A DNA stretch of 64,000 nt from Brenneria bubanii (lineage in GTDB: Bacteria; Pseudomonadota; Gammaproteobacteria; Enterobacterales; Enterobacteriaceae): contig NZ_JAKMAJ010000014.1 in assembly GCF_022378355.1 (NCBI RefSeq), forward strand, positions 1 to 64,000, read 5' to 3'. The notes beneath the pieces are model-generated. The model searched no databases and was not told the DNA's origin. It saw nothing but the letters and a program-made list of their open reading frames with translations. Each line of letters opens with the position of its first letter. The first letter of the stretch is position 1. The position numbers and the translations under genes are program-made. Below are positions 38,243-48,479 of the stretch, one piece after another.

Positions 38243-39694
38243 TTAACTGGAGCAGGAAACCGCCAGATGCTTGCCCCACTCTGGCGGTAACGCCGCCAGA
38301 CCGGCCTTGTCCGGCTGCTCGGCATAGGGCCGGCACAGCGTCTGATGCAAACGCGCCAAGGCGCCGATATCATCCTTCTCCGCCTGCTCAATGGCCTGCT
38401 GCGCCAGATAGTTACGCAGAATATATTGCGGATTGGCCGCATGCATGTGGCGCTGACGTTCGGCATCGTCCTGCGGCTCGCGCATCAAACGTTTGCGATA
38501 GGCATGAAACCAGTGATCAAATGCCGAACGATCGATAAAGGTATCGCGCAGCGGCGAAACGGGAGAGTTCTGCTCAGTCTCGGACAATAGACGAAAGGTT
38601 TGGCTGTAGTCACGGCGCTCTTGCCGCATCAGGTTCAATAAGCCCAGCAGGATATCGTTATCGACCACCTCGGCGGTGAACAGCCCCAGTTTGGCGCGCA
38701 TTTGCTCGCCGAATTGCCGCATCAATGCCGGCTCATAGCGCGCCAAGGCGCTTTCCAGCGCATCCTGGGTCATCAGCCCCGACAGCGACTGCGCCAGCCG
38801 ATGTAAATTCCACAGCCCGACCGCCGGCTGATTTTCGAATGCGTAGCGCCCCTGATGATCAGAGTGATTACAAACGTAGTCCGGTTGGTAATCATCCATA
38901 AATCCGAATGGCCCATAGTCAATGGTCAAACCGAGAATAGACATATTGTCGGTATTCATCACACCGTGCGCAAAACCGACCGCCTGCCAGCGGGCGATCA
39001 GCCGCGCGGTTCGCTCAACCACATCGCCAAACCACAGCGCATAGCGATGTTCGTCGTCCCGCCACTGCGGCCAGTGTCGGGCGATGACGAAATCCGCCAG
39101 CTGACGCACGCTGTCCGGCTCACGGCGATAATAAAAGTGCTCAAAGTGGCCGAATCGTACGTGACTTTCCGCCACGCGCAGCAGCATCGCGCCCGGCTCT
39201 TCACGTTCACGTTGAACCCGTTGTGCGCTGGTGACTATCGTCAGCGCCCGGGTGGTGGGAATCCCCAGATGATGCATCGCTTCTGAAACCAGAAATTCGC
39301 GAATGACGGATCGCAATACCGCGCGTCCGTCGCCCATTCGGGAATAAGGCGTCGGCCCCGCGCCTTTAAGATGCCAATCCATGCTGCGGCCGTCGGACAG
39401 TTGCTGTTCACCCAGCAAAATGCCGCGCCCGTCGCCCAATTGCCCGGCCCAGGCGCCGAATTGATGACCGCTATAGACCTGCGCCAACGGCGCCATGCCG
39501 GGCAATAGCGCTTCGCCGCGCCAAACGGCGTCATGCGGATGCCTAAACCACTCGGCAGACAAGCCCAGATCATCCGCCAATTCTTTGCTGTGATAAAGCA
39601 AACGCGCGCCCTGAAGCGGCGTCGGTTTCAGCTCGGCATAGCAACCCGGCAACTGTTGATGGTAATGATTGACGAACGATAATTTCTGCGGCAT
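38243..39694 (-). CDS. selO: protein adenylyltransferase SelO (YdiU)
   Basis: 483 residues of pseudokinase fold that AMPylates protein hydroxyl groups, linked in E. coli to oxidative stress. Motifs are [46 protein letters not shown] and [24 protein letters not shown]. It ends VSCSS: the Cys three residues from the end corresponds to the selenocysteine of eukaryotic SelO. No UGA readthrough is needed here. Confidence 0.96.
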   Translation of the reverse strand: MPQKLSFVNHYHQQLPGCYAELKPTPLQGARLLYHSKELADDLGLSAEWFRHPHDAVWRGEALLPGMAPLAQVYSGHQFGAWAGQLGDGRGILLGEQQLSDGRSMDWHLKGAGPTPYSRMGDGRAVLRSVIREFLVSEAMHHLGIPTTRALTIVTSAQRVQREREEPGAMLLRVAESHVRFGHFEHFYYRREPDSVRQLADFVIARHWPQWRDDEHRYALWFGDVVERTARLIARWQAVGFAHGVMNTDNMSILGLTIDYGPFGFMDDYQPDYVCNHSDHQGRYAFENQPAVGLWNLHRLAQSLSGLMTQDALESALARYEPALMRQFGEQMRAKLGLFTAEVVDNDILLGLLNLMRQERRDYSQTFRLLSETEQNSPVSPLRDTFIDRSAFDHWFHAYRKRLMREPQDDAERQRHMHAANPQYILRNYLAQQAIEQAEKDDIGALARLHQTLCRPYAEQPDKAGLAALPPEWGKHLAVSCSS

Positions 39695-39924
39695 GTGTTT
39701 TCTCCCTAATACCCCGTAGGTTTCAGATGCAGGACAAAGGGCGTCGCATTCATCGGCCTCAACGTATGAGGCTCGGGGGACAACCGAGTAAAACGCGCAA
39801 TCGGCGCGGCGAAAAAATGAAAGATATCAGGAAGTGTAGAACAGCCGTCATAAAACTAACACCGAGCAAGTGTAGGGTGATGTCGTTGAGTCTCGTTAAC
39901 GAATAAATAAACAGAAAAGCATTG

Positions 39925-40659
39925 TTATCTTATATCCCATAGGAAATCGGTTTGAGTCTCCAGCTCATCAAAATGCACCGCCGGGCAAAGTCCTCCCTGT
40001 ACCGCATCAATATTTAACTGCCTGGCTTTTTCTAAATATTCCGGGGTATCGATTCCTTTGGCAATAATCCTTATTCCTTGATAATTATTCTTTATAACCC
40101 GTAATAACGGATCCATAATCGAATTTTTCGCTGACCGGGATAATAGATACCAAACAAGATTCTGATCCATTTTCACCGTGTTAATCAATCCATCATGCAA
40201 CGGTTTCAGATTGACCTTGCCCGAGCCAAAATTATCCAGCCAAAGGTTAAATGATTCGCTCATCTTAAGAATACGTTCACTTTCTCTGCCCTGAGATAAA
40301 TCAGGAAAAAGTTCATTTATTTCTAGCTGAATGAAACCAATATTCCTAATTTCATTACATAACGTTTTCGATTCCATCACAAAATCAGCCATTTCACGAT
40401 CAATTTTCAGCACTAAAAAAACATCATGCCGAACAAACCAGTCGGAATTTTTCTTAATGAAATCAATTTGCTCTATAATAAAATCATGCTGTTGCAATTT
40501 GGTTAACATACTAAAAATAATATCAGGTAAAATACTCATATTGCCGAACAGGCTATTAAATCGGGTTATCATTTCAACAGCCAACAACTTCCCATCCATG
40601 CGATAAATAGGCCAGAAAACATAATCACTCACGTAGTCCACATCTAACCGAATAAGCAT
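39925..40659 (-). CDS. rflP: degenerate EAL-domain anti-FlhDC factor RflP (YdiV)
   Basis: 244 residues aligning by eye with E. coli YdiV (237 aa): PIYRMDGKLLAVEMITRF against LVGVELITHF, FIQLEINELFPDL against FIELLINENYPHL, and a final ALQG-type motif here AVQGGLCPAVHFDEL. The EAL signature is replaced (VEMI), so cyclic-di-GMP hydrolysis is unlikely. In E. coli and Salmonella the protein binds FlhD and blocks flagellar gene activation. The position next to selO and near nlpC is conserved. Function here is inferred from similarity and synteny. Confidence 0.85.
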   Translation of the reverse strand: MLIRLDVDYVSDYVFWPIYRMDGKLLAVEMITRFNSLFGNMSILPDIIFSMLTKLQQHDFIIEQIDFIKKNSDWFVRHDVFLVLKIDREMADFVMESKTLCNEIRNIGFIQLEINELFPDLSQGRESERILKMSESFNLWLDNFGSGKVNLKPLHDGLINTVKMDQNLVWYLLSRSAKNSIMDPLLRVIKNNYQGIRIIAKGIDTPEYLEKARQLNIDAVQGGLCPAVHFDELETQTDFLWDIR

Positions 40660-41048
40660 GTCGTATCATCATAAGTCAGGCGATAATAAATCACCATCTA
40701 TAGGCGTTTTATACTAAATACTTAAATAAAATCAGTATTCAGCGCGTTTTTCGACACCCAATGCCGGCCTCGGCGGGTAATCATATTGATTAATTACTGA
40801 CGTCAGGCGGTGGCCAGATCTCGTGCCACAGCCGGTAAAAAATGAACTATTCGCTTTTATCTCTCCCCCAATAGCTCACTCAAGTCAGTGACAGGAATTA
40901 ATGAAGGAAGCCAATGCACCGACGCCATGAAATATGACGGGCGCAAACCAGAACAATGCATTTTGCGCACAAGTACAATAAGAATAGGACGATTCAGATA
41001 TTGGCGGGAGGTTTTTAGATAAAAAATCTTCAGACTAAGAAAATAGGA
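40660..41048. other. intergenic region between rflP and the AraC-type regulator gene
   Basis: 389 bases without a supportable gene. Both flanking genes point the same way (minus), so it should contain the rflP promoter near 40660-40760 and the end of the lac-like transcript. No terminator hairpin with a T-run was identified. Confidence 0.4.
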
Positions 41049-41924
41049 TCAAATCGTATTCTTCCTCTCATGGCATTTTTTATACTCGCGCGGACTGATG
41101 CCGTAATGGCGGCGGAATAGCCGCGAAAAATAATGCGCGTCAGGATACCCCACCGCCTGCGCAATCTGTACGATGGGCAACGAGGTGCTTTGCAGCAGGC
41201 TCCTGGCGCGGCTAATCCGCTGTTCCTCCCGCCAGGCGAAAACCGTCTGCTTCATTTCCCGCTTAAACAAATGAGCAACGCGTGAAGGAGAAAGGAAAAT
41301 CCGTCTGGCCAGCGCATCAATATTGATATCCTCGGCGATATGGTCATCAATATACTTGCACAGCGCATTAATACGCGGATCCACAGCATGCCGATTGCTG
41401 ATTGGCTGAGCCTGAAAACAGGTTAGAATCAGCCTTTCGAGCGCGTTCATGGCCATCGCTTCCGCCAATGGTTCGGTCGCGACATGGTGACGAATCACCT
41501 CAGAGAAAAGCAGCTGTATATTTTCAATCGCCGCGGGCGTGGCAAGATGCATTTTCCCGATGTCTGCATCGGTGATATCCCAACGCAGCCAGTCAACCCA
41601 ATAGGGTCTTGGAATAAAATAAATCCACAAGTGATCCCAATATTCACTGTGCTCCGCGCGCCCATAATGATGCGGCACGCCCGGAGGGAAAAGCACCAGC
41701 TCATTTTCCCGACAATGAATAGCATGTTCTCCGGCCTTCGCCCGCCCTTCACCGCGCAAGGTAAGGTTAATGATGTAACCTTTCATTCCCTGTGGGCGGT
41801 TAATGTAGTAATCCAGCTTGCTGCCGCGCGAAATCGGGGTAAAGCCGGCAACCAGATAGGCATTGAAGGTGAAGCTTTTCATCAAGGGTGAAAAATTCAC
41901 CATCTCATCTGAATTAAACGCCAT
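41049..41924 (-). CDS. AraC-family regulator of the beta-galactoside operon
   Basis: 291 residues with the two-domain layout of AraC. The N-terminal cupin arm (FNAYLVAGFTPISRGSKLDYYINRPQGMKGYIINLTLRGEG, LVLFPPGVPHHYGR) is clearly like E. coli AraC. The C-terminal double helix-turn-helix reads LARRIFLSPSRVAHLFKREM and QIAQAVGYPDAHYFSRLFRRHYG. It is the last gene of the operon, 33 bases after the GH42 gene, and probably activates that operon with a galactoside inducer. It is not the arabinose regulator, since no ara genes are near. Confidence 0.88.
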   Translation of the reverse strand: MAFNSDEMVNFSPLMKSFTFNAYLVAGFTPISRGSKLDYYINRPQGMKGYIINLTLRGEGRAKAGEHAIHCRENELVLFPPGVPHHYGRAEHSEYWDHLWIYFIPRPYWVDWLRWDITDADIGKMHLATPAAIENIQLLFSEVIRHHVATEPLAEAMAMNALERLILTCFQAQPISNRHAVDPRINALCKYIDDHIAEDINIDALARRIFLSPSRVAHLFKREMKQTVFAWREEQRISRARSLLQSTSLPIVQIAQAVGYPDAHYFSRLFRRHYGISPREYKKCHERKNTI

Positions 41925-41957
41925 GGTCGTCTCTCTCTGGCCGCCGGAAGGAAGAGA

Positions 41958-43973
41958 TTACTCGTCCTGCAAGATGTACACGCCCCAGGGAGCAAGCGTC
42001 ACTTCCGTCGCCTCAGGCAATAACCGGTCGCTGAGCAAACAGCGGGACGACGTCGGAATAGAGGCGGCATGCGTCGTTGCCGAGTAGTTAAACATAAAAC
42101 GGATGGTCTTCCCGCTACGATTTTTCCCTGTGCTGACGATTAACGGAAAGGCGGTATCCGACGTCTGCGACGCCAGTTTACAACCCCGGCATAAGTAATT
42201 GAATAATTCGCTGATAAAAGGTTTCTGCGGCAGGAATCCCACATACATCGCCCGGCCGTCGCCGTAATCGGTTTCCGTTACGGCGGCATATTCTTGCCAA
42301 TAGGGATGCCGGTATCGCGCCAGGACGCGAGCGCCCTCATCATCCGGCGTTAATAATTCCATCCATAATTCGACGGGTTCGCCTTCCCGTGCGCTTATCC
42401 CGGCGACCATTGATTCGATGGTCGCCGAGGCCGGCAGGGAAAATTGGCTATAGGATACGCCACAGCTCCGGCTCAATATTCCGGGCTGTTTCTCACGCCT
42501 CACTTTTACATTCTCATCGCAAAAGCCGGATTTAAAGCCAATCAGCGCACGGCCCCCTTTATGGATATAGCTATTGATGCGCGCCAGCAGCGCGTCATCG
42601 GCGGCATATAATGCGGGTATCACCAGCACCTGATATTTACCGCAACCGTCATCGACATCATTGATGATGTCCACCGCAATATTCTGGTCATACAGCGCGT
42701 CATAAAAACGTCGAACAATATCGTTATACGCATTGCCGGTCGCTTCGCCCGGTTTGAACCAGTTAAACGCTTCCATCGCGTCATTGTTCACCAGTAACGC
42801 CACATCATGATGAAAAGAGAGATCGGCCAGCGGATCGGAAAGTCGGGCAAAATCCGCGCCGATAGTTTGCGCTTCACGGTAAGTCGCGTTAGGCTGGAAA
42901 TCGTGACTCAGCAAGCCTTTCCAGTAGGTTTCAAACGAGTTATGAATCGAATGCCAATGCCAGTACGACACCATCTTTGCGCCGCGGGCGATATGGCTAA
43001 ACGCCTGAAGGCGCAACTGCCCCGGATAAGGCGTCCACTGAGGAAAGCCCTGCGCCTGCGTTTCCAGCACCAAATAGTTTGCGCCCTGCTTTAAATTACG
43101 CGCGATATCGCCGCCAAACGCAATTTCCCGCCCGGTAAGATGATCCTGTGAAGGATGATAAATGTCCACGCCGGCGACCGTTAACGCTTGCGCGGCGGCG
43201 AAGTGATCCACGCGCGGCTGCACGCCGTAGGAATAGCCGCGCCACTCAAAGTCGAAATTATGGGTGATGAATTGATCGTCTCGCGCATATTCAGCGACAA
43301 TATCGGCCTGCCATTTCAGATACTCGGTTACCATCCGGCGTTGAAATTTGGCGAACGCACACCCCAGACTGGCATTAATGGTACTTTCCAGCGGAGGAAA
43401 ATCCTGCCAGCGATCAATGCGGTTGCTCCAGTAGTCCAGGCCGAACTCGCGGTTCATGCTGCGGATATCCGCATAACGCGATTTCAGCTCGTCAACAAAA
43501 CGCCGCTGTATATCCGGCCCGACGTTATCGTAATGTTTGGTTTCGTTATCCAGCTGATAGCCAATGATCGCCGGGTGTTGATACACGTGGTTGAGCAGCA
43601 CGCGAATGATATTCTCGGCATACCGCAGAAATGCCGGACTGACAATGTCCATGATTTGGCGGCGACCGTATTTCTCTCGTCCTTGCGCGGTGGTGACCAT
43701 CACCTCCGGGTGTTTTCTCGCCAGCCAGCTGGGAATGGCATAGGTCGGCGTACCGATAATCACGGCGATCCCGGAGGCATGCATGGCATCCAGAACGCGG
43801 TCTATATGGGTAAAATTATACTCTCCCTCCTGCGGTTCCAGGGTGCTCCACGTCGACTCAGCAATACGAACGACATTGATTCCCGCCGATAGCATTAATT
43901 CAATATCGTCCGCCAACCGTTCCTCTGGCATATATTCGTCATAATAAGCGACACCATAATATAAAGCAGCCAT
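41958..43973 (-). CDS. beta-galactosidase, GH42
   Basis: 671 residues of family 42. The barrel begins YYGVAYYDEYMPEERLADDIELMLSAGINVVRI. The acid/base Glu lies in IIGYQLDNETKHY and the nucleophile Glu in NYLVLETQAQGFPQW. A trimerisation domain (about 400-600) and a small beta domain follow. There is no signal peptide, so it hydrolyses imported beta-galactosides in the cytoplasm, probably galacto-oligosaccharides from plant galactan. It lies 13 bases after the symporter gene. Confidence 0.92.
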   Translation of the reverse strand: MAALYYGVAYYDEYMPEERLADDIELMLSAGINVVRIAESTWSTLEPQEGEYNFTHIDRVLDAMHASGIAVIIGTPTYAIPSWLARKHPEVMVTTAQGREKYGRRQIMDIVSPAFLRYAENIIRVLLNHVYQHPAIIGYQLDNETKHYDNVGPDIQRRFVDELKSRYADIRSMNREFGLDYWSNRIDRWQDFPPLESTINASLGCAFAKFQRRMVTEYLKWQADIVAEYARDDQFITHNFDFEWRGYSYGVQPRVDHFAAAQALTVAGVDIYHPSQDHLTGREIAFGGDIARNLKQGANYLVLETQAQGFPQWTPYPGQLRLQAFSHIARGAKMVSYWHWHSIHNSFETYWKGLLSHDFQPNATYREAQTIGADFARLSDPLADLSFHHDVALLVNNDAMEAFNWFKPGEATGNAYNDIVRRFYDALYDQNIAVDIINDVDDGCGKYQVLVIPALYAADDALLARINSYIHKGGRALIGFKSGFCDENVKVRREKQPGILSRSCGVSYSQFSLPASATIESMVAGISAREGEPVELWMELLTPDDEGARVLARYRHPYWQEYAAVTETDYGDGRAMYVGFLPQKPFISELFNYLCRGCKLASQTSDTAFPLIVSTGKNRSGKTIRFMFNYSATTHAASIPTSSRCLLSDRLLPEATEVTLAPWGVYILQDE

Positions 43974-43986
43974 TGTATCTCCGGGT

Positions 43987-45219
43987 TTATTTAGTCAATG
44001 CGGCGTGGTTAAGTAAAACACGTGAAGAATCGAGCGTAATAAATGAGATAATGGTAAAAAATAATGCGATACAGCCCAGCACCAGATAACTTTGAGAAAA
44101 GCCTATATGTTGGTACATATAACCAATGCCGCCAGACAGGAAAATGGTGCTGAAGCTTTTTGAAAACTGAAAGCCGATTAAATACACCGTCGCCGATAAC
44201 CAGGGGTTGAAATTGGCGGCAATATATTTTAATCCCGCGACTAATAAAATCGAACTTTCAAAACCATGCAGCATTTTTATTGCGCTGATTGAAATCGGTC
44301 CAAGAGCCCAGGCCGAGCCGATAATGCGGAAACTCATGATCAGTCCGCAATAAAGCAGAGCATTTTTGGGTCCTATTTTATTAACGAACCACGGCGCCAT
44401 AAACATGACCACCGCATCGAGAAATATTTGCGCCGTCGTCAGATAGCCAAACACTTCCGCGCCGCGCGCCTTATTGGCAAAAAAATGGCTATAGTAAATG
44501 GCGAATTGCTGGTCATAGGTTTCATAAATGGCCCCCACGCCAACCATATACATGGCGAAAAACCAAAACTTCTTCAACTTGATCAGGCTATTAACGTCAG
44601 ACAGGGAGATGGGCGCCGTTTTTGGCAGGCTGGCTTGCGACGCGCCGGTTGATGTGGGCTGGGTTATCCAGACGATAAACAACAAGGCGATCCCCGCCAG
44701 GCTGGCTAGCCAGAAAATATAATCCTGATTGATTCCGTAAAGTTTACCCGCGGCGAACGTACCGATCGCCGCTCCGATACCGCCAAACATTCTGGCGCGG
44801 CCAAATTCAAAACCAGACATACGACTTACTTTATCAATATAGGCTTCACATACGCCGCAACCGGCGCCATATGCCATTCCGATGTATAACCCGCCGGCAA
44901 GCGCGCCCAAAATAACGTTGAGTTGCAATAGCGGCGCGAATATATAAATCCAGTAAGGGGCAAATAATGTAATGATGATCGCCAGCATCCACATAAGATG
45001 TTTTCTGAAAATCAGCTTATCGGAGATAAAACCAAAGATAGGTTGCACACAAACGGAAAAAATAGCGGTAAAAGAATAAACCAAACCTACATCGGCATAA
45101 TCGATACCTATCGTGTCTGTCAGCCATAATGAAAGGTAGGGATAACAGCATCCCCAGCCGATAAAAAAGAACAGGAAAAACAAACAGCTCATCAAGTAGT
45201 TTTTTTCTGTGTGAAACAT
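43987..45219 (-). CDS. oligosaccharide:H+ symporter of the LacY family (MFS)
   Basis: 410 residues with twelve predicted helices. The N-terminus MSCLFFLFFFIGWGCCYPYLSLWL resembles LacY. The segment GVCEAYIDKVSRMSGFEFGRARMFGGIGAA contains the Glu and Arg corresponding to LacY Glu126/Arg144, which bind galactosides. It imports a beta-galactoside for the adjacent GH42 enzyme. First gene of the operon; a CRP site lies about 130 bases upstream. Raffinose- or sucrose-type relatives are alternatives. Confidence 0.88.
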   Translation of the reverse strand: MFHTEKNYLMSCLFFLFFFIGWGCCYPYLSLWLTDTIGIDYADVGLVYSFTAIFSVCVQPIFGFISDKLIFRKHLMWMLAIIITLFAPYWIYIFAPLLQLNVILGALAGGLYIGMAYGAGCGVCEAYIDKVSRMSGFEFGRARMFGGIGAAIGTFAAGKLYGINQDYIFWLASLAGIALLFIVWITQPTSTGASQASLPKTAPISLSDVNSLIKLKKFWFFAMYMVGVGAIYETYDQQFAIYYSHFFANKARGAEVFGYLTTAQIFLDAVVMFMAPWFVNKIGPKNALLYCGLIMSFRIIGSAWALGPISISAIKMLHGFESSILLVAGLKYIAANFNPWLSATVYLIGFQFSKSFSTIFLSGGIGYMYQHIGFSQSYLVLGCIALFFTIISFITLDSSRVLLNHAALTK

Positions 45220-45347
45220 AGGACCTTGCCCCGCTGAACGTTAATATTCATGCAGTTTCATGAGGCCACTAACTTAACGCTAAATTTATATGTTGATCAG
45301 GAATGTCCTGCTGTCAAACTGTAGAAATCTGCTGCGCAAACTCTATT

Positions 45348-45363
45348 TGTGAGCCGCCTCACG
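45348..45363 (-). promoter_or_regulatory. CRP-cAMP site of the LacY/GH42 operon
   Basis: TGTGA-GCCGCC-TCACG matches the CRP consensus TGTGA-N6-TCACA at all but the last base. It lies 129 bases upstream of the symporter start and just below the lplA stop. It predicts glucose repression of the operon. Confidence 0.7.
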
Positions 45364-45440
45364 CAGACGGGAGTGGCGCGCAATAACCGGCGACTGATCA
45401 CCGGCATATCTCAAAGGCGGATCACGCGGCAGACAATAAA

Positions 45441-46457
45441 TCAGCGGATACTCTGCGCCAGCCAGGTCGCCATTTGCCGTAATTCATTTTGCTGATGCGG
45501 AAATTTTTCGATCAGTTGCCGGCAGGCGGCGGCCATACTTTCCGGCCGATATGGCGTCCCCTTGAGGGATACGGCCAGAGCTTCCAGCGGCGAGGGGCTT
45601 AAGCTGTCGGTAAATACCTGAGCGCGGACGATAATGCCGCGCCCAACGTCAAAATGCAATTCGACGCCCCCCCAGGAGAAACGATCGGCCAGAAGATGAC
45701 TAAAGTCCGGCGCATGGCCGAAATTCCATTCCCAACTGCTCTGGAGGGCAAACTGTTCGCTGAATCCCGGCAGATCCGGAAACGCGCTGGGGGAAATTAT
45801 TTCCGCTTCGCAGCGTTCGCCGTAATAATCAAAAAAAGCCTGCGTCGCTGACCGGCAAATTTGCTGATAATCAATAGACGGCAATAATTCAACCAGATTG
45901 GCGACCCGTGAACGTACGGAGGTAATGCCTTTGGCCTGTAGTTTTTTCACATCGGGATTAAGGTAATCGGCTAAGCGGCTTAAGTCCGCATTTAACAGCA
46001 ACGTACCGTGATGGAAACCACGATCTTGGGTTTCCCGGTATGCGGAACCCGATATTTTCCGGCTGCCGTCCGCGGTATCAATAATCAAATCATTGCGGCC
46101 GGAAGCGCTGGCGTTAATACCTTGCTGAGCCAGCGCATTGAGAATGATTTGGGTTGAGACGCTTTTATCATATTCGGGTTTACCCGCCATAAAGGTAAAA
46201 CAGATGTTGCCGAGATCGTGAAACACCGCTCCGCCCCCGCTGCTGCGCCGAGCCAGTTTAATGCCGTCTTCTTCCATCCGGCGCGTATTGCACTCCTTCC
46301 ACGGATTCTGCGCCCGGCCGATAACCACCGTTTCGGCATTTCGCCATAAGAACAGCACCCGTTGCGTGGTCGGCATTTGTCGGAAAATGCACTCTTCCAC
46401 GGCCAGATTAAACCAGGGATCGAATGAGTCAGAAATAAGTAAACGCAGTGAGGACAT
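45441..46457 (-). CDS. lplA: lipoate-protein ligase A
   Basis: 338 residues, the family length. It activates free lipoate with ATP and attaches it to lipoyl domains of 2-oxoacid dehydrogenases and the glycine cleavage system. Motifs are [20 protein letters not shown], the substrate lysine region [13 protein letters not shown], and [11 protein letters not shown]. It stands alone between nlpC and the LacY/GH42 operon. Its promoter should lie in the short gap after nlpC. Confidence 0.96.
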   Translation of the reverse strand: MSSLRLLISDSFDPWFNLAVEECIFRQMPTTQRVLFLWRNAETVVIGRAQNPWKECNTRRMEEDGIKLARRSSGGGAVFHDLGNICFTFMAGKPEYDKSVSTQIILNALAQQGINASASGRNDLIIDTADGSRKISGSAYRETQDRGFHHGTLLLNADLSRLADYLNPDVKKLQAKGITSVRSRVANLVELLPSIDYQQICRSATQAFFDYYGERCEAEIISPSAFPDLPGFSEQFALQSSWEWNFGHAPDFSHLLADRFSWGGVELHFDVGRGIIVRAQVFTDSLSPSPLEALAVSLKGTPYRPESMAAACRQLIEKFPHQQNELRQMATWLAQSIR

Positions 46458-46557
46458 AAATGCTCCGCGCCCTATTCCCCTTTTTTAAGGCGGCCGCCTA
46501 GTGGCTGGCGGCAACCGGAAGCCTGTGGGTCATAGAGATCCGTAAGAGAGAGAAAAT

Positions 46558-47028
46558 TCAGATGCGCCGGGCTTGCCAGTAGGCCCGCTTCCAGTAAACG
46601 TTGTCCAATGATGAGCGGATTACGCCCTGGCTGGTGGAGGCATGAATAAACTGATCGTCTTTATCATAGATCCCCACATGCAGTCCGCTGCCGCCGCTGC
46701 CGGTTTTGAAAAACACCAGATCGCCAGGCAGTAGCGCATCACGATCGACCCGCTCACCCAACTCGGTCTGGTCTTCTGTCGAACGCGGCAACCGCATGCC
46801 GAACCTATCGCGGAAGGTCAGATAAACAAAGCCAGAGCAATCGACGCCGTTACGATCCAGGCCGCCATAGCGATACGGCGTTCGATACCATTGACTAAGT
46901 TGGTCATTCAACTGCGCCACCACCATTATGGAATCGCTCAGTCGCGGATTCGGCGACGGATTTTTATGACTGCTGCATCCAACCAATATCAGGCTCGCCA
47001 ACACCAACACATGTTTTAAACGCATCAT
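46558..47028 (-). CDS. nlpC: NlpC/P60 family lipoprotein NlpC
   Basis: 156 residues. A lipoprotein signal ends at LILVGC. The NlpC/P60 cysteine peptidase domain has GLDRNGVDCSGFVYL (catalytic Cys), SGLHVGIYDKDDQFIHAS (catalytic His and third residue) and the LPRSTEDQ block. It is a probable peptidoglycan DL-endopeptidase in the periplasm. It follows btuD by about 97 bases, as in E. coli. Confidence 0.95.
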   Translation of the reverse strand: MMRLKHVLVLASLILVGCSSHKNPSPNPRLSDSIMVVAQLNDQLSQWYRTPYRYGGLDRNGVDCSGFVYLTFRDRFGMRLPRSTEDQTELGERVDRDALLPGDLVFFKTGSGGSGLHVGIYDKDDQFIHASTSQGVIRSSLDNVYWKRAYWQARRI

Positions 47029-47125
47029 GCTCTTACCCGAAATCGCCGATTATAGAGGGTATATCCGCTTAATCTAGCGTTGAAAGGGTACGGCTGGCAA
47101 GTAAAGCTGATTTCCGCTGATGGGT

Positions 47126-47902
47126 TCAAATTCTGCGGGTCATCAGCCAGTCGCGGCCATCGACGCGACTGCGCTGAAAATCGACGGCGAACACCGGCGA
47201 CAGGATCTCCGGCTGCATCACCGCGCTGGCGGCGCCCTGCGCAACCAGCCGTCCGGCGGACATTAGCCAGACGTCATCGGCATGCTGCAAGGTATGATTC
47301 AGATCGTGGGCGCAGAGGAGCACCGTTATGCCAGACTGGCATAGCCACCGGAGCAATTCGTCCAGAGCCAGCTGCTGCGCCACATCCAGGCTGCTGGCCG
47401 GCTCATCGAGCAGCAGCAAACGCGCGTCGGGATTGACCGTCGGCCAAATCTGCAACAGCGTGGCGGCGAGCCTGACGCGCTGCCGTTCACCACCGGACAA
47501 ACGGCTTAGCGGACGTGACAGCTTATCGGTCAACATCAGCTTCGCCGCCAGCAAACCGACGACCTTATCGCAGGCCGACTCATCAGCCAGAGGCGGTTGG
47601 TGCAAACGCAGATACTGAAATACCGGCATCAGGGCTGTCGGCGACGGCTGCTGGCATAAATAAGCGCGATGCCGCGCCAGATCCTGCGCCGACCAATCCG
47701 CCAGCCGCCGACCAGACAGATAGACATCGCCCTCGCCGTCCAGCATACCCGCGACTCTGGCTAACAGCGTGCTTTTGCCCGCGCCGTTCGGGCCAATAAT
47801 GTGCAGTTGCTTACCGGTCTGGCATTCAGCGTCGATCGGAGACAGCCGGGGAGAAACCCCGACCTGTCTCAGCTGCAACAGAACAGAAGATTGACGCGTC
47901 AA
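47126..47902 (-). CDS. btuD: vitamin B12 ABC transporter ATPase BtuD
   Basis: 258 residues. Walker [10 protein letters not shown], signature [10 protein letters not shown], Walker B LLLLDEPASSLD, switch His in CAHDLNHTLQHADD. It powers BtuC for cobalamin import with the periplasmic BtuF. The start is TTG, abutting the btuE stop, because no in-frame ATG occurs before Walker A. The E. coli order btuC-btuE-btuD-nlpC is kept. Confidence 0.94.
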   Translation of the reverse strand: MTRQSSVLLQLRQVGVSPRLSPIDAECQTGKQLHIIGPNGAGKSTLLARVAGMLDGEGDVYLSGRRLADWSAQDLARHRAYLCQQPSPTALMPVFQYLRLHQPPLADESACDKVVGLLAAKLMLTDKLSRPLSRLSGGERQRVRLAATLLQIWPTVNPDARLLLLDEPASSLDVAQQLALDELLRWLCQSGITVLLCAHDLNHTLQHADDVWLMSAGRLVAQGAASAVMQPEILSPVFAVDFQRSRVDGRDWLMTRRI

Positions 47903-48457
47903 TTACTTTGCCAGCGCGACTTTCACCGCATCGATGACCGCCGAATCGTCGGGGGTGATATCTGGGGCAAAACGCCGAATGACCTGACCATCGCGGTCAA
48001 CCAGAAACTTCTCGAAATTCCATAAGATATCTTCGGGGCGGGCCGGCTTACGTCCTTTGTTGACTAATCGGGCGTAAAATCCGCTCAGCAGCGAACCGGT
48101 TGCTTTAGGTTGCTCGCGGATTAATAGCTGGTATAACGGATGGCGGTTCGGGCCGTTGACGTCGATTTTGCTGAACATCGGAAACTGCACGCCAAAGGTG
48201 GCGCGGCAAAACGCCTGAATTTCCGCCTCGCTGCCCGGTTCCTGCTCCGCAAACTGATTCGACGGGAATCCCAGCACCACCAACCCTTTATCGCGATAGG
48301 TTTCATAGATCTTTTCCAGTGCGTCATACTGCTTGGTCAGGCCGCATTTCGACGCCACATTGACGATTAACGCCACCTTGCCCCGGAAAGGTTCAAGCGT
48401 GGTCGATTGTCCGTCGATGGTGTTCAGTGGAATGGCATAGATTTCATTACTCATCAT
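47903..48457 (-). CDS. btuE: thiol/glutathione peroxidase BtuE
   Basis: About 184 residues of the glutathione peroxidase family. VNVASKCGLTKQY holds the peroxidatic cysteine, followed by LGFPSNQFAEQEPG with the conserved Gln and WNFEKFLVDRDG with the conserved Trp/Asn. It reduces hydroperoxides and is not needed for B12 transport despite its name. The start is placed at 48457 (ATGATG) behind AAGGA. The open frame extends 73 codons further, through what looks like an intergenic repeat. Confidence 0.94.
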   Translation of the reverse strand: MMSNEIYAIPLNTIDGQSTTLEPFRGKVALIVNVASKCGLTKQYDALEKIYETYRDKGLVVLGFPSNQFAEQEPGSEAEIQAFCRATFGVQFPMFSKIDVNGPNRHPLYQLLIREQPKATGSLLSGFYARLVNKGRKPARPEDILWNFEKFLVDRDGQVIRRFAPDITPDDSAVIDAVKVALAK

Positions 48458-48479
48458 CTTGATCCTTTTGATCCCGTGA

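Noticed and set aside
38243-39694. Selenoprotein SelO
   Set aside because: The codon at the selenocysteine position is an ordinary Cys codon, not UGA.
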